A stretch of 64,000 bases of DNA from Paenibacillus elgii NBRC 100335 (GCF_004000865.1 NZ_BIMB01000006.1:124001-188000); one strand, 5' to 3'; shown: positions 41,206 to 50,535, counted from the stretch's first letter. A program made the numbers and translations. The notes: generated by a model from the letters alone, not told the origin.

Positions 41206-42681
41206 CTAGAAAATCGCGGGAGCTTCGACGATGACCTTGACGTACTCGATGCTGCGGTCTTCCGGCCCCTTGACCGGTAGACCGACGTCGATATGCTCGG
41301 TAATGTAATCAATGAGATCCTGCGAGATGACTTCGCCCGGGAGCAGAATCGGAATGCCCGGCGGGTAAACGTAGATGAATTCGGCGATAATGCGGTCGGC
41401 CGATTCTTTGAACGGGATCAGCTCCGTATCTCCGTAGAACGCATCGCGCGGAGCCAGGGCGAGCTGCGGAATTTTCGGGATTTTGATGACCAGTTCGTTC
41501 GCCTGGCGAATGTTGTAGTTCTCCTCGGACAGCTGACGCAGCGCGTCAAGCAGGATGTCGATGTTTTCGCGCGTATCGCCCGGCGTAACGAGGCACAACA
41601 CGTTGTACATGTCGCTGAGCTCGACTTCGATATTATAGTGCTCGCGCAGCCAATTTTCCGCATCGTAGCCCGTAATGCCGAGATGGCGCACGTGGATATT
41701 GACCTTTGTCGGATCGTAATCGTAGGTCGCTTCCGTACCCAAAATTTCTTCTCCGAAGCATTCCAGTCCCGGGATACGGTTGATTTCCTCGCGGGCGTAG
41801 TTCGCCAGCTCCAGCGTCCGTTCCGCCATCATGTGGCCGTTCAGCGCCAGATTCCGCCGCGCGCAGTCCAGCGACCCGAGCAAAATATAGGACGTCGAAG
41901 TCGTCGTCAGCATACTAATGATCGTCTTCGCACGGCGCACGTTCACGCGTCCTTCTCGAATGTTCAGCACGGAGCTTTGCGTCATCGAGCCGCCGAGCTT
42001 ATGCACGCTCGTAGCGGCCATGTCGGCGCCGGCCTCCATGGCGGCCATCGGCAGCTTGTCGTGGAAATGAATCAGCACGCCATGAGCCTCATCGACCAGC
42101 ACCGGAATATTGTAACTGTGCACGATATCTACAATTTCCTTCAGGTTCGCGCACACGCCGTAATAGGTCGGATTGATGACCAGCAGCGCTTTGGCGTCCG
42201 GATGGCGCTCCAAGGCGCGCTTGACGGAGCTGGTCGTCACGCCGTGATCGATCCCAAGATTTTCGTCGCGAACCGGCTTCAAGAAGATCGGCTTCGCGCC
42301 GGCGAAAATGATCGCGGCCATGATCGATTTGTGAATGTTGCGCGGTACGATGATTTTGTCGCCCTGGGAGCAGACGGTGAGGATCATCGTCATGATGGCG
42401 CCGCTTGTGCCCTGCACGGAAAAAAACGTATGATCGGCCCCGAACGCGGCTGCGGCCAGCTTCTGGGACTCTTCGATAACGCCGGTCGGCTGGTGCAGGT
42501 CATCGAGCGGAGCTATATTAATCAGGTCGATGGAGAGCGCGTTATCACCGATAAACTCCCGGAACTCGGGGTCCATGCCGACACCTTTCTTATGTCCTGG
42601 AATGTGAAACTGCACCGGATTGCGTCCGGCATGCTCCTTAAGTGCGGTAAACAGAGGAGTTTTCGTCTGATCCACGGTCAT
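41206..42681 (-). CDS. speA: arginine decarboxylase (SpeA-type Orn/Lys/Arg decarboxylase)
   Basis: 491 residues, PLP-dependent, aminotransferase-like fold. PVQFHIPGHKKGVG near the start, SVQGTSGAIMTMILTV, VDEAHGVLIHFHDKLP and SVHKLGGSMTQSS with the Schiff-base Lys. Length and the FHIPGHK...PTYYGVCANL blocks match the Bacillus SpeA type that makes agmatine for polyamine synthesis. Lysine decarboxylase of the same fold is the alternative. A large open frame on the opposite strand is only a shadow. Confidence 0.9.
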   Translation of the reverse strand: MTVDQTKTPLFTALKEHAGRNPVQFHIPGHKKGVGMDPEFREFIGDNALSIDLINIAPLDDLHQPTGVIEESQKLAAAAFGADHTFFSVQGTSGAIMTMILTVCSQGDKIIVPRNIHKSIMAAIIFAGAKPIFLKPVRDENLGIDHGVTTSSVKRALERHPDAKALLVINPTYYGVCANLKEIVDIVHSYNIPVLVDEAHGVLIHFHDKLPMAAMEAGADMAATSVHKLGGSMTQSSVLNIREGRVNVRRAKTIISMLTTTSTSYILLGSLDCARRNLALNGHMMAERTLELANYAREEINRIPGLECFGEEILGTEATYDYDPTKVNIHVRHLGITGYDAENWLREHYNIEVELSDMYNVLCLVTPGDTRENIDILLDALRQLSEENYNIRQANELVIKIPKIPQLALAPRDAFYGDTELIPFKESADRIIAEFIYVYPPGIPILLPGEVISQDLIDYITEHIDVGLPVKGPEDRSIEYVKVIVEAPAIF

Positions 42682-43040
42682 CCCTACCCTTCGTGTGTAC
42701 GAGTATTGTTGGCTATGCTAACGTTCGCCGGAAAAAAAGCAAACAAAATGAGTATAGCAAAAAGCGACGCGGATGCAAGCGGTTTTTGGTAAATAGTTTG
42801 TTGACTTGGCCGAATAATTAACCGCGGAGGCGATCGAGGGCGGAAAAAGCCTTGCCGGCCGCGCTTTTCAAAGGCTCTCGTGCGCAGGTTTGTCGATTTT
42901 GTTAATCTTAAAAAGCTTTCGTTTCCATCGTCAAAAAAGTTATGGTACGATAAGGATAATTTCTACAAATGGCTTCGGCCGAACCCGCGGCTCAGGCCGT
43001 TTTTAGTTCAACCAACGAATCGGGAGGAACAGTTACGCAT
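42682..43040. other. divergent intergenic region between speA and the MFS gene
   Basis: Probable promoters for both genes, but no strong hexamers were settled on. TACGAT near 42949 may serve the MFS gene. A short GC hairpin lies near 42853. No gene seen. Confidence 0.35.
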
Positions 43041-44219
43041 ATGAAAAAACAGCTGGCAATTATTATGGTACTGCTGATGACGATATTTATCGGCTTCGGC
43101 ATTATCATCCCGGTGCTTCCCGCCGCCGTCACCGGATCGGGGGCCGACAGCTTTCATCTCGGCATGCTGTTGTCGGTCTATTCTTTGGCGTCGTTTCTGA
43201 TGTCTCCTGTATGGGGCGGATTATCGGACCGGATCGGGCGCCGTCCGCTTATCATGACCGGGGCGCTCGGCTTTAGCGTCAGCTTCTTCTTGTTCGGATT
43301 AGCGGGGGATAACCTCGTGCTGATGTACGTGTCGCGCATTTTGGGAGGTTTATTCTCTGGAGCAACTACCGCGTGCGCCGTTGCTTATGTCGCGGACATT
43401 ACGACCGAGGAGAACCGCACCAAGGGCATGGGGCTTGTCGGCATGTCGATCGGTCTGGGCTTCATCTTCGGCCCGGCGTTCGGAGGCTTGCTGAGCCATT
43501 TCGGGCTGCAGGTGCCGTTCTTCGCATCTTCCGCGCTGGCGCTGGCCACCTTCGCGTTCGCCTTCTTCATGCTGCCGGAGTCGCTCACCGTGGAGATGCG
43601 GAGCAAATCAAGAGAAGCAAAAGCTTCCCGTTGGAGCGCATTCGTCGGTTCGCTCAAATACTTGTATGTGCTTTCGTTCTTCGTCTCGTTCACGCTGGCG
43701 GGGCTGGAGGCGACGCTGCTGCTGTTTGAACGGGATCAGATTGGCGCGACGCCGACACAGCTCGGCATCATGTTCGCGGTAAGCGGCGTAGTCGGAGCCT
43801 TGATTCAAGGCGGCGTGGCCCGGAGGCTGGTCAAGAAAGGGCAGGAATCCCGCGTGATCGGCATCGGCTTGCTGCTGTCGGCGCTCGGCTTCGTGCTGAT
43901 CCTGTTCTCCAGCAGCCTGCTTACCGCGTCGATTTACTTGAGCGTCTTCGCCGCAGGGAACGCGCTGATTCGTCCTTGCGTCACCTCGCTGATTACGCAA
44001 AAGACCAAGGTCGGGCAAGGGGTAGCTTCCGGTTTAAGCTCCTCGATGGACAGTCTGGGCCGCATTACCGGGCCGCTGCTCGGGGCCGGCATTTACGATT
44101 ACAACCACAGCGTGCCGTTCGTGACCGGAGCGGTACTTTCGATCGCTGCCTTGTACTTGCTGTACCGCTTTATCGTCGCGGATCGCGCAGATACCCGGGC
44201 AGCGGGACAGCCCGTATAA
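43041..44219 (+). CDS. MFS multidrug/tetracycline-type efflux transporter
   Basis: 392 residues, 12 predicted membrane helices. The inter-helix 2/3 motif GGLSDRIGRRPLIMTGALG, and helix 5 GMSIGLGFIFGPAFGGLLS (drug:H+ antiporter 'G-x8-G-x3-G-P-x2-G-G'). Exports drugs or metabolites using the proton gradient. ATG at 43041 with GGGAGGA upstream; longer in-frame starts lack support. The TetR gene nearby (44927, opposite strand) might control it. Confidence 0.9.
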   Translation: MKKQLAIIMVLLMTIFIGFGIIIPVLPAAVTGSGADSFHLGMLLSVYSLASFLMSPVWGGLSDRIGRRPLIMTGALGFSVSFFLFGLAGDNLVLMYVSRILGGLFSGATTACAVAYVADITTEENRTKGMGLVGMSIGLGFIFGPAFGGLLSHFGLQVPFFASSALALATFAFAFFMLPESLTVEMRSKSREAKASRWSAFVGSLKYLYVLSFFVSFTLAGLEATLLLFERDQIGATPTQLGIMFAVSGVVGALIQGGVARRLVKKGQESRVIGIGLLLSALGFVLILFSSSLLTASIYLSVFAAGNALIRPCVTSLITQKTKVGQGVASGLSSSMDSLGRITGPLLGAGIYDYNHSVPFVTGAVLSIAALYLLYRFIVADRADTRAAGQPV

Positions 44220-44287
44220 CGAAATCTTGAGGAACGCAAAGAAGCCGCCGCATGCGATTGTTCGCTGCGACGGCTTTTCTTTCTTAT

Positions 44288-44878
44288 TTACTCCAGAAGG
44301 CTCAGCGCCGAATCCGTTCGATCGCCGGGAACCGGAGGCCATTCCTCCCGCGTCATGGCATAGATCGCATGATCTTCCCATACGCCGTGGATCTGCAAAT
44401 AGTTGCGGGCCAGGCCTTCCAGCCGCATGGCGTTTTTTTCGACGACACGTATCGATCCTCTGTTGCGAGGCATGATCGCCGCTTGAACCCGGTGAAGTCC
44501 GCAGTTCTCGAAAGCGAACCGGAGCACAAGTCCGACCGCCTCGGACATGTAGCCCTGCCCGTTGAAGCGCTCGGAAATGTAATACCCGAGATTGGCGTTC
44601 TGCCATGGCCCTCGAACGATGGAGGATAGTCTGACCCGGCCGATAAGCTCGTCTGTGCCGTTCAAGAAAATACCGAAGGCGTAGGCGCTGTCCTGCTCCC
44701 GTTCGGCGATCGTCTTCACTAAGGATTCTCGTACGGCGTCGAGAGTAAAAGCGTTGCTGTCCTGCAGAGGCTCGAACGGACGGAAGAACGTTTCGTTTTC
44801 CGCCCGCAGCAGATGAAGCGCTGGGACATCCGGTAAATCAAGAGGTCGGATATAGATCCGGTCTCCGTGTACAATCAT
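44288..44878 (-). CDS. GNAT N-acetyltransferase, RimJ/RimL-like
   Basis: 196 residues. The acetyl-CoA loop lies at YYISERFNGQGYMSEAVGLV, followed by LHRVQAAIMPRNRGSIRVVE and KNAMRLEGLARNYLQIHGVW, the RimJ-type end. It acetylates a protein N terminus or a small amine. AAAGGAG lies 8 bases before the ATG at 44878. Likely cotranscribed with the tetR gene upstream on the same strand. Confidence 0.88.
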   Translation of the reverse strand: MIVHGDRIYIRPLDLPDVPALHLLRAENETFFRPFEPLQDSNAFTLDAVRESLVKTIAEREQDSAYAFGIFLNGTDELIGRVRLSSIVRGPWQNANLGYYISERFNGQGYMSEAVGLVLRFAFENCGLHRVQAAIMPRNRGSIRVVEKNAMRLEGLARNYLQIHGVWEDHAIYAMTREEWPPVPGDRTDSALSLLE

Positions 44879-44926
44879 GAAGCTGTCTCCTTTGGAACCC
44901 GAGTATGAAGCGTATGTCTCCACAGC

Positions 44927-45589
44927 TTACCGAGTGGCGAGTCCGTGCATAATAAAGCGGATGCACGTCTCCGCTTCTTCTTCCTCGTCCCATTCTTGTT
45001 CCGGTACGAGCAGGAAACGGGTAATTAGGAAGCCGATGATGACCGAGGCGGTCAGCCGGACTACGGTGGCGGCAGGAAGGGGGATGATCTGCCCTTCTTG
45101 TTGAAAAAAAACAATCACTTTTTTGATGCGCGTTAATACTTCATTCATAACTTCGGTCTTGAATTGCTCCTGAAGATCGGGATGAAATGGAATCTCCTGC
45201 ATTAAAATTTTGATCATCGGCAAATGCTGGCGGGCAAACTCCAGCCGGTTGCGGATGAGTGACCGCAGAAAGTCCTCGTACCGGGTATACTTTGCTTCCA
45301 GCACCGGTGTAAAATTACGGAGGACGAACGGGGCGACGAGCTTGGCCATGATCGGCAGGACGATGGACAGCAGCAAGTCTTTTTTGGTTTTGTAATGACG
45401 GAAGATCGTGCCTTCCGCAACGCCTGCTTTTTGCGCGATTTCACTGGTGGAAGCTGCGGCGTAGCCCTTCTCGGCAAAAATTTCAATGGCCGCATGCAGG
45501 ATTTTCGTTTGTTTTTCCGTCATTTTCGGTTCTTCGTCGCTGAGCTTAAGCAGCTGCTCGATCCAATCTTCGTTCGATTCGGGTAACAT
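44927..45589 (-). CDS. TetR-family repressor
   Basis: 220 residues. HTH at about residues 25-70: KILHAAIEIFAEKGYAAAST then SEIAQKAGVAEGTIFRHYKT. The ligand domain is helical, with a hydrophobic patch VVRLTASVIIGFLITRFLL. AAGAGGTGTG precedes the ATG. A palindrome about 70 bases upstream may be its operator. It may control the MFS pump, the GNAT or the lost glycosyltransferase next door. Confidence 0.88.
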   Translation of the reverse strand: MLPESNEDWIEQLLKLSDEEPKMTEKQTKILHAAIEIFAEKGYAAASTSEIAQKAGVAEGTIFRHYKTKKDLLLSIVLPIMAKLVAPFVLRNFTPVLEAKYTRYEDFLRSLIRNRLEFARQHLPMIKILMQEIPFHPDLQEQFKTEVMNEVLTRIKKVIVFFQQEGQIIPLPAATVVRLTASVIIGFLITRFLLVPEQEWDEEEEAETCIRFIMHGLATR

Positions 45590-45656
45590 GACTCACACCT
45601 CTTTGATGCATAGTTCGGGAGCCTCATTTATTATACACCAAAATTGTCCTGAAGTG

Positions 45657-45670
45657 TGAACGAGCGTTCG
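45657..45670. promoter_or_regulatory. candidate TetR operator (or LexA-like site)
   Basis: TGAACGAGCGTTCG: perfect 5-base arms GAACG/CGTTC around AG. It sits at or just upstream of the -35 of the tetR promoter (TATAAT on the minus strand near 45629-45636). It also fits GAAC-RNRY-GTTC, so LexA cannot be excluded. Confidence 0.4.
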
Positions 45671-45893
45671 AGAGGTCGTTTACTTTGCAGCGGAACGATT
45701 TCGCGATCGCATCGAGCCGACGGGCGCAAAACTGATTACGTTCAATAGCGGAAAAATTTTGGAGGCGTTCCTTGCCGGGGGAAGAACGACATGGGCTCGA
45801 GTGGGGGGACTATTGCGCACCGCCGACATCGTCATTAAGATACCACGTTGGAAAAGCAATAAACCGCCCCTGTCGGGACGGTATGGTACGTAA
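45660..45893 (+). pseudogene. remnant of an MGT-type glycosyltransferase gene
   Basis: 77 codons on the + strand read REVVYFAAERFRDRIEPTGA, KLITFNSGKILEAFLAGGRT, TWARVGGLLRTADIVI, then an unrelated end and a stop. This is the first-domain sequence of macrolide-type (MGT) UDP-glycosyltransferases after the usual HGHVNP start. The N-terminal ~35 residues and the C-terminal ~300 are missing, there is no start codon, and the sequence is squeezed between tetR and a secreted protein gene. A dead gene fragment. Confidence 0.65.
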
Positions 45894-45896
45894 GTA

Positions 45897-46640
45897 CTAT
45901 GGAGTCGTGTTAGTCGTATCAGGCATTTTCCTATCCTGCGAAGGCTTGCGGTCGACCATATTCTCAATCCACGGGGTCATTTCGTCCTTAATTTTGCCGA
46001 CCAGCTGCGCTTTAGAGATTCCTTTGCTTTGCGCGAGGTCGGTCAGCGATTTACCCGATTTCAGTTCGGTTTTCAACTGGTCCTCGGTTATTCCGAGAAG
46101 GGAGGCAAGCTTGTCCGGCGCGATGCCCAGATGTTTTTTGCCCGCATGTATGCCGTAGCGGCCGTTGCCGTCAAAGGTACGGTTAACGATCTTTTTCAGG
46201 TGATCCGCCATTCGGCTTTTGAACTTCTCCGCTTGTTCGGCGGTCAGCTTTCCGGAGGCTGCGGCTTCGTCGATCGTTTTGCTGCGTGCTGCCTGCGGCT
46301 TGGCGACGAAGTCGGCTTCGCTCATGTTTTTATCTGCGGCCAGCTGTACGAGCGTCTTGTCTTTAAGCGAGGCGATCAGCGAGGCTTTGTCCGTGCCGAG
46401 AATCGCAGCGGCTTCTTCGAAGATCGGCATGCCTTTGGCGGAAGCGCCGGGGTCCTTGGAGCCGTCATGCTCGCTTCGCTTGCCGAACCACTCGTGGAAT
46501 GGGCCCGCCGCGGACGGCTGCTGCGCGGCCGCGTCTTCGGCGTGCGCCAATTGTCTGGTTCCGTACAGGGAACCGCCTCCGAGCAGAAGCGCAAGAGCCA
46601 GCGAGGAGACGATTACCCGTTTCGCATACGTTTGCTTCAT
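45897..46640 (-). CDS. secreted protein with two related helical repeats
   Basis: 247 residues. Signal peptide VIVSSLALALLLGGGSLYGT, then two related helical units: AAAILGTDKASLIASLKDKT / LVQLAADKNMSEADFV and LASLLGITEDQLKTELKSGK / SLTDLAQSKGISKAQLVGKI. This 'LGx-x-x-x-L...LxxGKSLxxLAxxKGIS' repeat is common in Bacillales secreted proteins (DUF2680-like). No enzyme motif; function unknown. Confidence 0.78.
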   Translation of the reverse strand: MKQTYAKRVIVSSLALALLLGGGSLYGTRQLAHAEDAAAQQPSAAGPFHEWFGKRSEHDGSKDPGASAKGMPIFEEAAAILGTDKASLIASLKDKTLVQLAADKNMSEADFVAKPQAARSKTIDEAAASGKLTAEQAEKFKSRMADHLKKIVNRTFDGNGRYGIHAGKKHLGIAPDKLASLLGITEDQLKTELKSGKSLTDLAQSKGISKAQLVGKIKDEMTPWIENMVDRKPSQDRKMPDTTNTTP

Positions 46641-46800
46641 GCAGGTTCACCTTCCTGATGTTGGATTGGTTTTGCAACCATTCATAGGATAGGCATCCAA
46701 GCTTAACCTTACTTTAAAGCAAGCTTAGGCTAAAATAAATTTTCGCAACGACGAATAGACCGCCGGTCGGGCGGTCTGTCGGACGATATGGGAATCCGGC

Positions 46801-47226
46801 TTATTTCACAATCAGCACGGGAACTTTGGCCTGCTGCACGACGTTATGGCTGACGCTTCCAAGAAAGAACTCGCGGATTTTCCCGAGTCCCCGGCTCCCC
46901 ATGACAATCAGGTCGCACTCGATCTCTTCGGCATGCGATAGGATGGTATAAGCCGGCTGCCCCCGGGTCAGCGTAAATTTCACGTTTAGCGTCGACGGGA
47001 TGAGCGACTTGGCTTCCTCGATCGTCGTTTCGGCAGCTTCGATGTAATCGGTGTTAACCGCATATTCGCTGCCGATATAAGTAGGTAGGGCGTACACATG
47101 AATAATTTCGAGCCGCGGAGGATGTAGGCTGTGAGATTGTTCCTGAACCAATTCGACCGCACGTTTCAAGGCCTTTTTCGATAAATTCGAACCGTCATAG
47201 GCAACAAGGATTTTTGAAAATAACAT
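46801..47226 (-). CDS. universal stress protein (UspA family)
   Basis: 141 residues. KILVAYDGSNLSKKALKRAV at the start and the ATP-binding GSRGLGKIREFFLGSVSHNV near the end (G-x2-G-x9-G-S/T). Cytoplasmic stress protein, dimeric; ATP binding likely. Several close starts (GTG 47235, ATG 47229, ATG 47226); the last gives the best distance to GAGGTG. Monocistronic. Confidence 0.88.
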   Translation of the reverse strand: MLFSKILVAYDGSNLSKKALKRAVELVQEQSHSLHPPRLEIIHVYALPTYIGSEYAVNTDYIEAAETTIEEAKSLIPSTLNVKFTLTRGQPAYTILSHAEEIECDLIVMGSRGLGKIREFFLGSVSHNVVQQAKVPVLIVK

Positions 47227-47322
47227 CATCCTCACCTCATTTGCGGTTTAGTGGGTTACGATTTTATTATACCACAAACAATCGCTTACATGACGGAAAA
47301 TTCAGAAAATTACCAACAATAT

Positions 47323-47649
47323 TTAAGACTCCTCGTTCATATTATAAAAGTTCAAGAGGACGGTCACTACGCCGAGCACCAGAATGAAGAGGGTCATCCC
47401 CAGACCGAATGAGAATACGAAGGGCAGCATCATAAACCAAACGCCTGTCAAAAAAGCTATCCAATGCTGCCACGAGCCCCAACCCGTTTTGCCCAATGCC
47501 AGCAGCGAGAAGGCGAGTTCAATAAAGCCGGCGGCCATGCTGCTCCGCAGAGCTCCGGAATGGTCGGAAAAACCGAGAATCCATGGAGCGCCTATGAACC
47601 AAAGACCAATTAACGCAGCCAGCAGGTTACGAACCGCAGTTTTCTTCAT
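47323..47649 (-). CDS. SPW-repeat membrane protein
   Basis: 108 residues with four predicted membrane helices. LIGLWFIGAPWILGFSDHSG (the usual W-x-x-x-S/A-PW-x-LGF motif) and a second half-site FLTGVWFMMLPFVFSFGL. Function unknown; small integral membrane protein. GGGAGGGG precedes the ATG at 47649. Confidence 0.82.
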   Translation of the reverse strand: MKKTAVRNLLAALIGLWFIGAPWILGFSDHSGALRSSMAAGFIELAFSLLALGKTGWGSWQHWIAFLTGVWFMMLPFVFSFGLGMTLFILVLGVVTVLLNFYNMNEES

Positions 47650-47794
47650 GCCTACCCCTCCCTGAAATGGATGGCCGTTTTATATTAACTATATGCAACC
47701 GATTTCAAAAGGTGCGCAATTTCCGCTAATTATTGTAAAAAATGTGAGCAATGTGGGGGCGAAGGCTGGGAACCTACGGCACCGCGAAACATAG

Positions 47795-47835
47795 AAAAAG
47801 GCCCCCGTCATCGGCTTGAGCCGGAGGGAGGCCTT
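47795..47835 (-). terminator. terminator after yktB
   Basis: Stem AAGGCCCCC with GGGAGGCCTT plus an inner CGGCTTGAGCCG hairpin; A-run on the left gives T-tail on the minus strand. Confidence 0.7.
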
Positions 47836-47843
47836 GTCCTTGC

Positions 47844-48470
47844 TTACAGCTTGGCCATCTTGTATAAAGGCAAGGCGGAGATCATTGTTTCTTTAGCCAC
47901 CTGGAGGAAGGCTTGTCCATCCGCGAGCACCGGATCATCGGCAGGAATGTTGCGGCCGACCAGCAGCTCGACCTTTTTCACGTCGCGAAAACGACGGAGC
48001 GCTTGCTCGAGCTGGCTGTCATCCAAGTCCCGCACCGATACCGCGTCTTTTTGCATATGGTCGAACGAAAGCACAAAATCTTCGGGCAAAGCGGAGCGGA
48101 CCTCCGACAGGCGATCCAAATACGTTTGGGCAATCGCCTGCTTATTCGGCAGCTCGTAGATCAGGGCGAGCCAAATGAACACCCGGTCGTCGAACAAGCC
48201 GATCTGAAAATGGGGAAGCTGCTTGTATCCGCGCTTGCTGCTTGAGAACGACATCCATGTGTCAACGGGCGGGTTCACTTTGCGGCGCGCATGCTTGGCG
48301 ATGTGCAGATACAGCTCTTCTCCGGCCCGCACGGCAATCTCATCCAGCAGCTCACTGCTGATGGCGCCGAACTTGGGCTGAATGCGCGAGCGGATCGCTT
48401 CCATCCGGCCCTCAAGGCCTTCTATCGTAAAGGTTTCAAAATCCGTTGCGGTAAAGCCGATAAACTGCAT
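47844..48470 (-). CDS. yktB: YktB family protein (DUF1054)
   Basis: 208 residues: MQFIGFTATDFETFTIEGLE, GRMEAIRSRIQPKFGAISSE, HIAKHARRKVNPPVDTWMSF, SSSKRGYKQLPHFQIGLFDD. The FxxxDFxxFxIxGLExRMxxIxxxIxPKF start and 'HxRRxVNPPxDTW' are diagnostic of UPF0637/YktB. Function unknown. AAAGGAG precedes the ATG at 48470. Confidence 0.88.
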   Translation of the reverse strand: MQFIGFTATDFETFTIEGLEGRMEAIRSRIQPKFGAISSELLDEIAVRAGEELYLHIAKHARRKVNPPVDTWMSFSSSKRGYKQLPHFQIGLFDDRVFIWLALIYELPNKQAIAQTYLDRLSEVRSALPEDFVLSFDHMQKDAVSVRDLDDSQLEQALRRFRDVKKVELLVGRNIPADDPVLADGQAFLQVAKETMISALPLYKMAKL

Positions 48471-48609
48471 GACTGAAGACTCCTTTATTTTATCGATGAC
48501 AACAATATAGCATAAAATGGGACGTCCGGGCACGCGCTCGACGACTGACGACATTTTTTTTAATCCGGAGCCAAAAAAAACACAAGTGCGAGAAAAGCCA
48601 TTCCATTGT

Positions 48610-48623
48610 TGAAAGCGTTTTTA
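48610..48623. promoter_or_regulatory. cre-like (CcpA) site before the sugar-uptake genes
   Basis: TGAAAGCGTTTTTA, one mismatch to TGWAANCGNTNWCA. It lies 47 bases before the permease start. Confidence 0.45.
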
Positions 48624-48669
48624 CGGAGTAGGATGAAGCTACATGAAGACGGAAAAGGAGGGGGCACGC

Positions 48670-49626
48670 ATGGCGGTAAAAATGCAGGCGGTGAAAGCGA
48701 TCGGCTCCAAAGCCGGGACCCGTAAAAGCATACTGCGGTTCATGTGGAAATACAAAACGCTTTATGTAATCTCGGTTCCGGGGATCGTCTATTTTTTCAT
48801 TTTCAAATACGTTCCACTGCTTGGTTCGGTTATCGCCTTTCAGGACTACAATATTTTTCAAGGCATTTTGGACAGCAAATGGGTCGGTCTCGCACATTTT
48901 AAACGGATGTTCGCCCATTACGATTTTCTGAACATCCTCAACAATACGCTGCTGATCGGATTGTACGATCTGCTCATCGCGTTCCCGGCGCCGATCGTCC
49001 TGGCTCTGCTGCTCAACGAGCTGCGTCTGGTGCTGTACAAGCGGGTGCTGCAGACGATCGTCTATATGCCGCACTTCTTGTCCTGGGTCATCGTCAGCGG
49101 CATCGCCATCGGTATCTTGTCGCCTTCGACCGGAGCGGTGAACCAGTTCATCAGTTGGCTCGGCTTCGAGCCGGTCTACTTCCTCGGCGAAGAATCGTGG
49201 ATTCGCACCGTACTTATCGGCTCCGGCATCTGGCGCGATTCGGGGTACGGGACGATTATTTTCCTCGCGGCGCTGGCGGGCGTCAATCCGGACTTGTACG
49301 AGGCGGCCGAGGTGGACGGTGCGAGTCGCTGGCGCCAGACGCTGTCCATTACGATTCCGGCGCTGCTGCCGACGATCATGATCATGTTCCTGCTTCACAT
49401 CGGCAAGTTTCTGGATTTCGGCTTTGAGCGCGTCTACGTGTTCCTGAACCCGCTCAACAAAAACAACGGCGAAATTTTGGATACGTACATTTATCAGGTC
49501 GGTTTGCTTGGGCAGCAGTTCAGCTATACGACGGCGATCGGCTTGTTCAAATCGGTCGTCGGTCTGGCGCTGATCGTCATCGGCAACACGCTAAGCAAGA
49601 AAACGACGGGGGAAAGCTTGTATTAA
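48670..49626 (+). CDS. sugar ABC permease, LplB-type
   Basis: 318 residues, about six membrane helices. FKYVPLLGSVIAFQDYNIFQ near the start and the inner-membrane EAA loop YEAAEVDGASRWRQTLSITI P are typical of CUT1 permeases of the LplB/YteP branch. AAAAGGAGGGGG lies 8 bases before the ATG at 48670; an earlier ATG is rejected. First of the trio permease-permease-binding protein; the ATPase (MsmX-like) must be elsewhere in the genome. Confidence 0.9.
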   Translation: MAVKMQAVKAIGSKAGTRKSILRFMWKYKTLYVISVPGIVYFFIFKYVPLLGSVIAFQDYNIFQGILDSKWVGLAHFKRMFAHYDFLNILNNTLLIGLYDLLIAFPAPIVLALLLNELRLVLYKRVLQTIVYMPHFLSWVIVSGIAIGILSPSTGAVNQFISWLGFEPVYFLGEESWIRTVLIGSGIWRDSGYGTIIFLAALAGVNPDLYEAAEVDGASRWRQTLSITIPALLPTIMIMFLLHIGKFLDFGFERVYVFLNPLNKNNGEILDTYIYQVGLLGQQFSYTTAIGLFKSVVGLALIVIGNTLSKKTTGESLY

Positions 49627-49656
49627 CGGCAGCGGGAAGCGGGAGGTGCGAAACTT

Positions 49657-50535
49657 ATGAAAAAAGCAAGCGCAAGCTGGCAAGTTTTTAATACGGCGAA
49701 TCTTATTTTTCTGACCTTGCTCGGACTGGCGATGTTTCTGCCGTTCCTCGGCGTGCTGGCGCAATCGTTCAGCAGCTCCGAAGCCGTCATTGCCGGAAAA
49801 GTATGGTTCTGGCCCGTCGATTTCACCTGGATCAACTATCAGTATGTGTTCAGCGACGCTTCGATCTGGCGTTCCTTCGGGGTTACGGTCTACATTACGA
49901 TAGTCGGCACACTCATCAATCTGATTGCCACCGCCTCGCTCGCTTATCCGGTATCGAGGCAGGAATATGTGGGGCGGAAGCTCGTCGTCGTCATGGTGCT
50001 CGTTACGATGGTATTCAGCGCTCCGCTCGTGCCGAACTTCATCTTGATGAAAAGCCTCGGACTGACGAATACGCTATGGGCGCTGCTGCTTCCCGGCGCG
50101 ATCAGCGCATTTAACTTTTTCATCATGCGCTCGTTCTTTATGCAGATTCCTTCGGAGATTATCGACTCCGGCCGGATCGACGGCTGCACCGAGCTGCGGA
50201 TGATCTGGAGCATCGTGATGCCGCTCTCCAAGCCCGTGATGGCGTCCTTAGGCATCTTTTACGCGGTAGGCCACTGGAATACGTACATGAATGCGCTGTA
50301 CTACATCAATAACCCGGCCTTGAGGCCGCTGCAGGTGAAGCTTCGCCAGCTGATCGATGCGAACGAGATCAACATCGACCCGTCGGCCTCCCAGTTCAGC
50401 TCGCTGGCGCATATGGACCCGGAAGGCATCAAGATGGCGACGATCATCATTGCGACGCTGCCGATCGTGCTCATCTATCCGTTCCTGCAAAAGCATTTTG
50501 TCAAAGGCATGATGGTCGGCTCCGTGAAATCTTAG
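49657..50535 (+). CDS. sugar ABC permease, LplC/YtcP-type
   Basis: 292 residues, six helices. EAA loop at EIIDSGRIDGCTELRMIWSI and the CUT1-C signature around FFMQIP; the end MATIIIATLPIVLIYPFLQK precedes HFVKGMMVGSVKS, typical of LplC/YtcP. GGGAGGTG precedes the ATG. Pairs with the permease upstream. Confidence 0.9.
   Translation: MKKASASWQVFNTANLIFLTLLGLAMFLPFLGVLAQSFSSSEAVIAGKVWFWPVDFTWINYQYVFSDASIWRSFGVTVYITIVGTLINLIATASLAYPVSRQEYVGRKLVVVMVLVTMVFSAPLVPNFILMKSLGLTNTLWALLLPGAISAFNFFIMRSFFMQIPSEIIDSGRIDGCTELRMIWSIVMPLSKPVMASLGIFYAVGHWNTYMNALYYINNPALRPLQVKLRQLIDANEINIDPSASQFSSLAHMDPEGIKMATIIIATLPIVLIYPFLQKHFVKGMMVGSVKS

Noticed and set aside
41293..42792. A 499-codon frame on the + strand opposite speA
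   Set aside because: Pure antisense shadow of a well-supported PLP decarboxylase; basic, low-complexity composition typical of reverse-frame reading of GC-rich genes.
45680..45967. A 95-codon minus-strand frame near tetR
   Set aside because: The + strand here reads as a glycosyltransferase fragment, which explains the sequence better.
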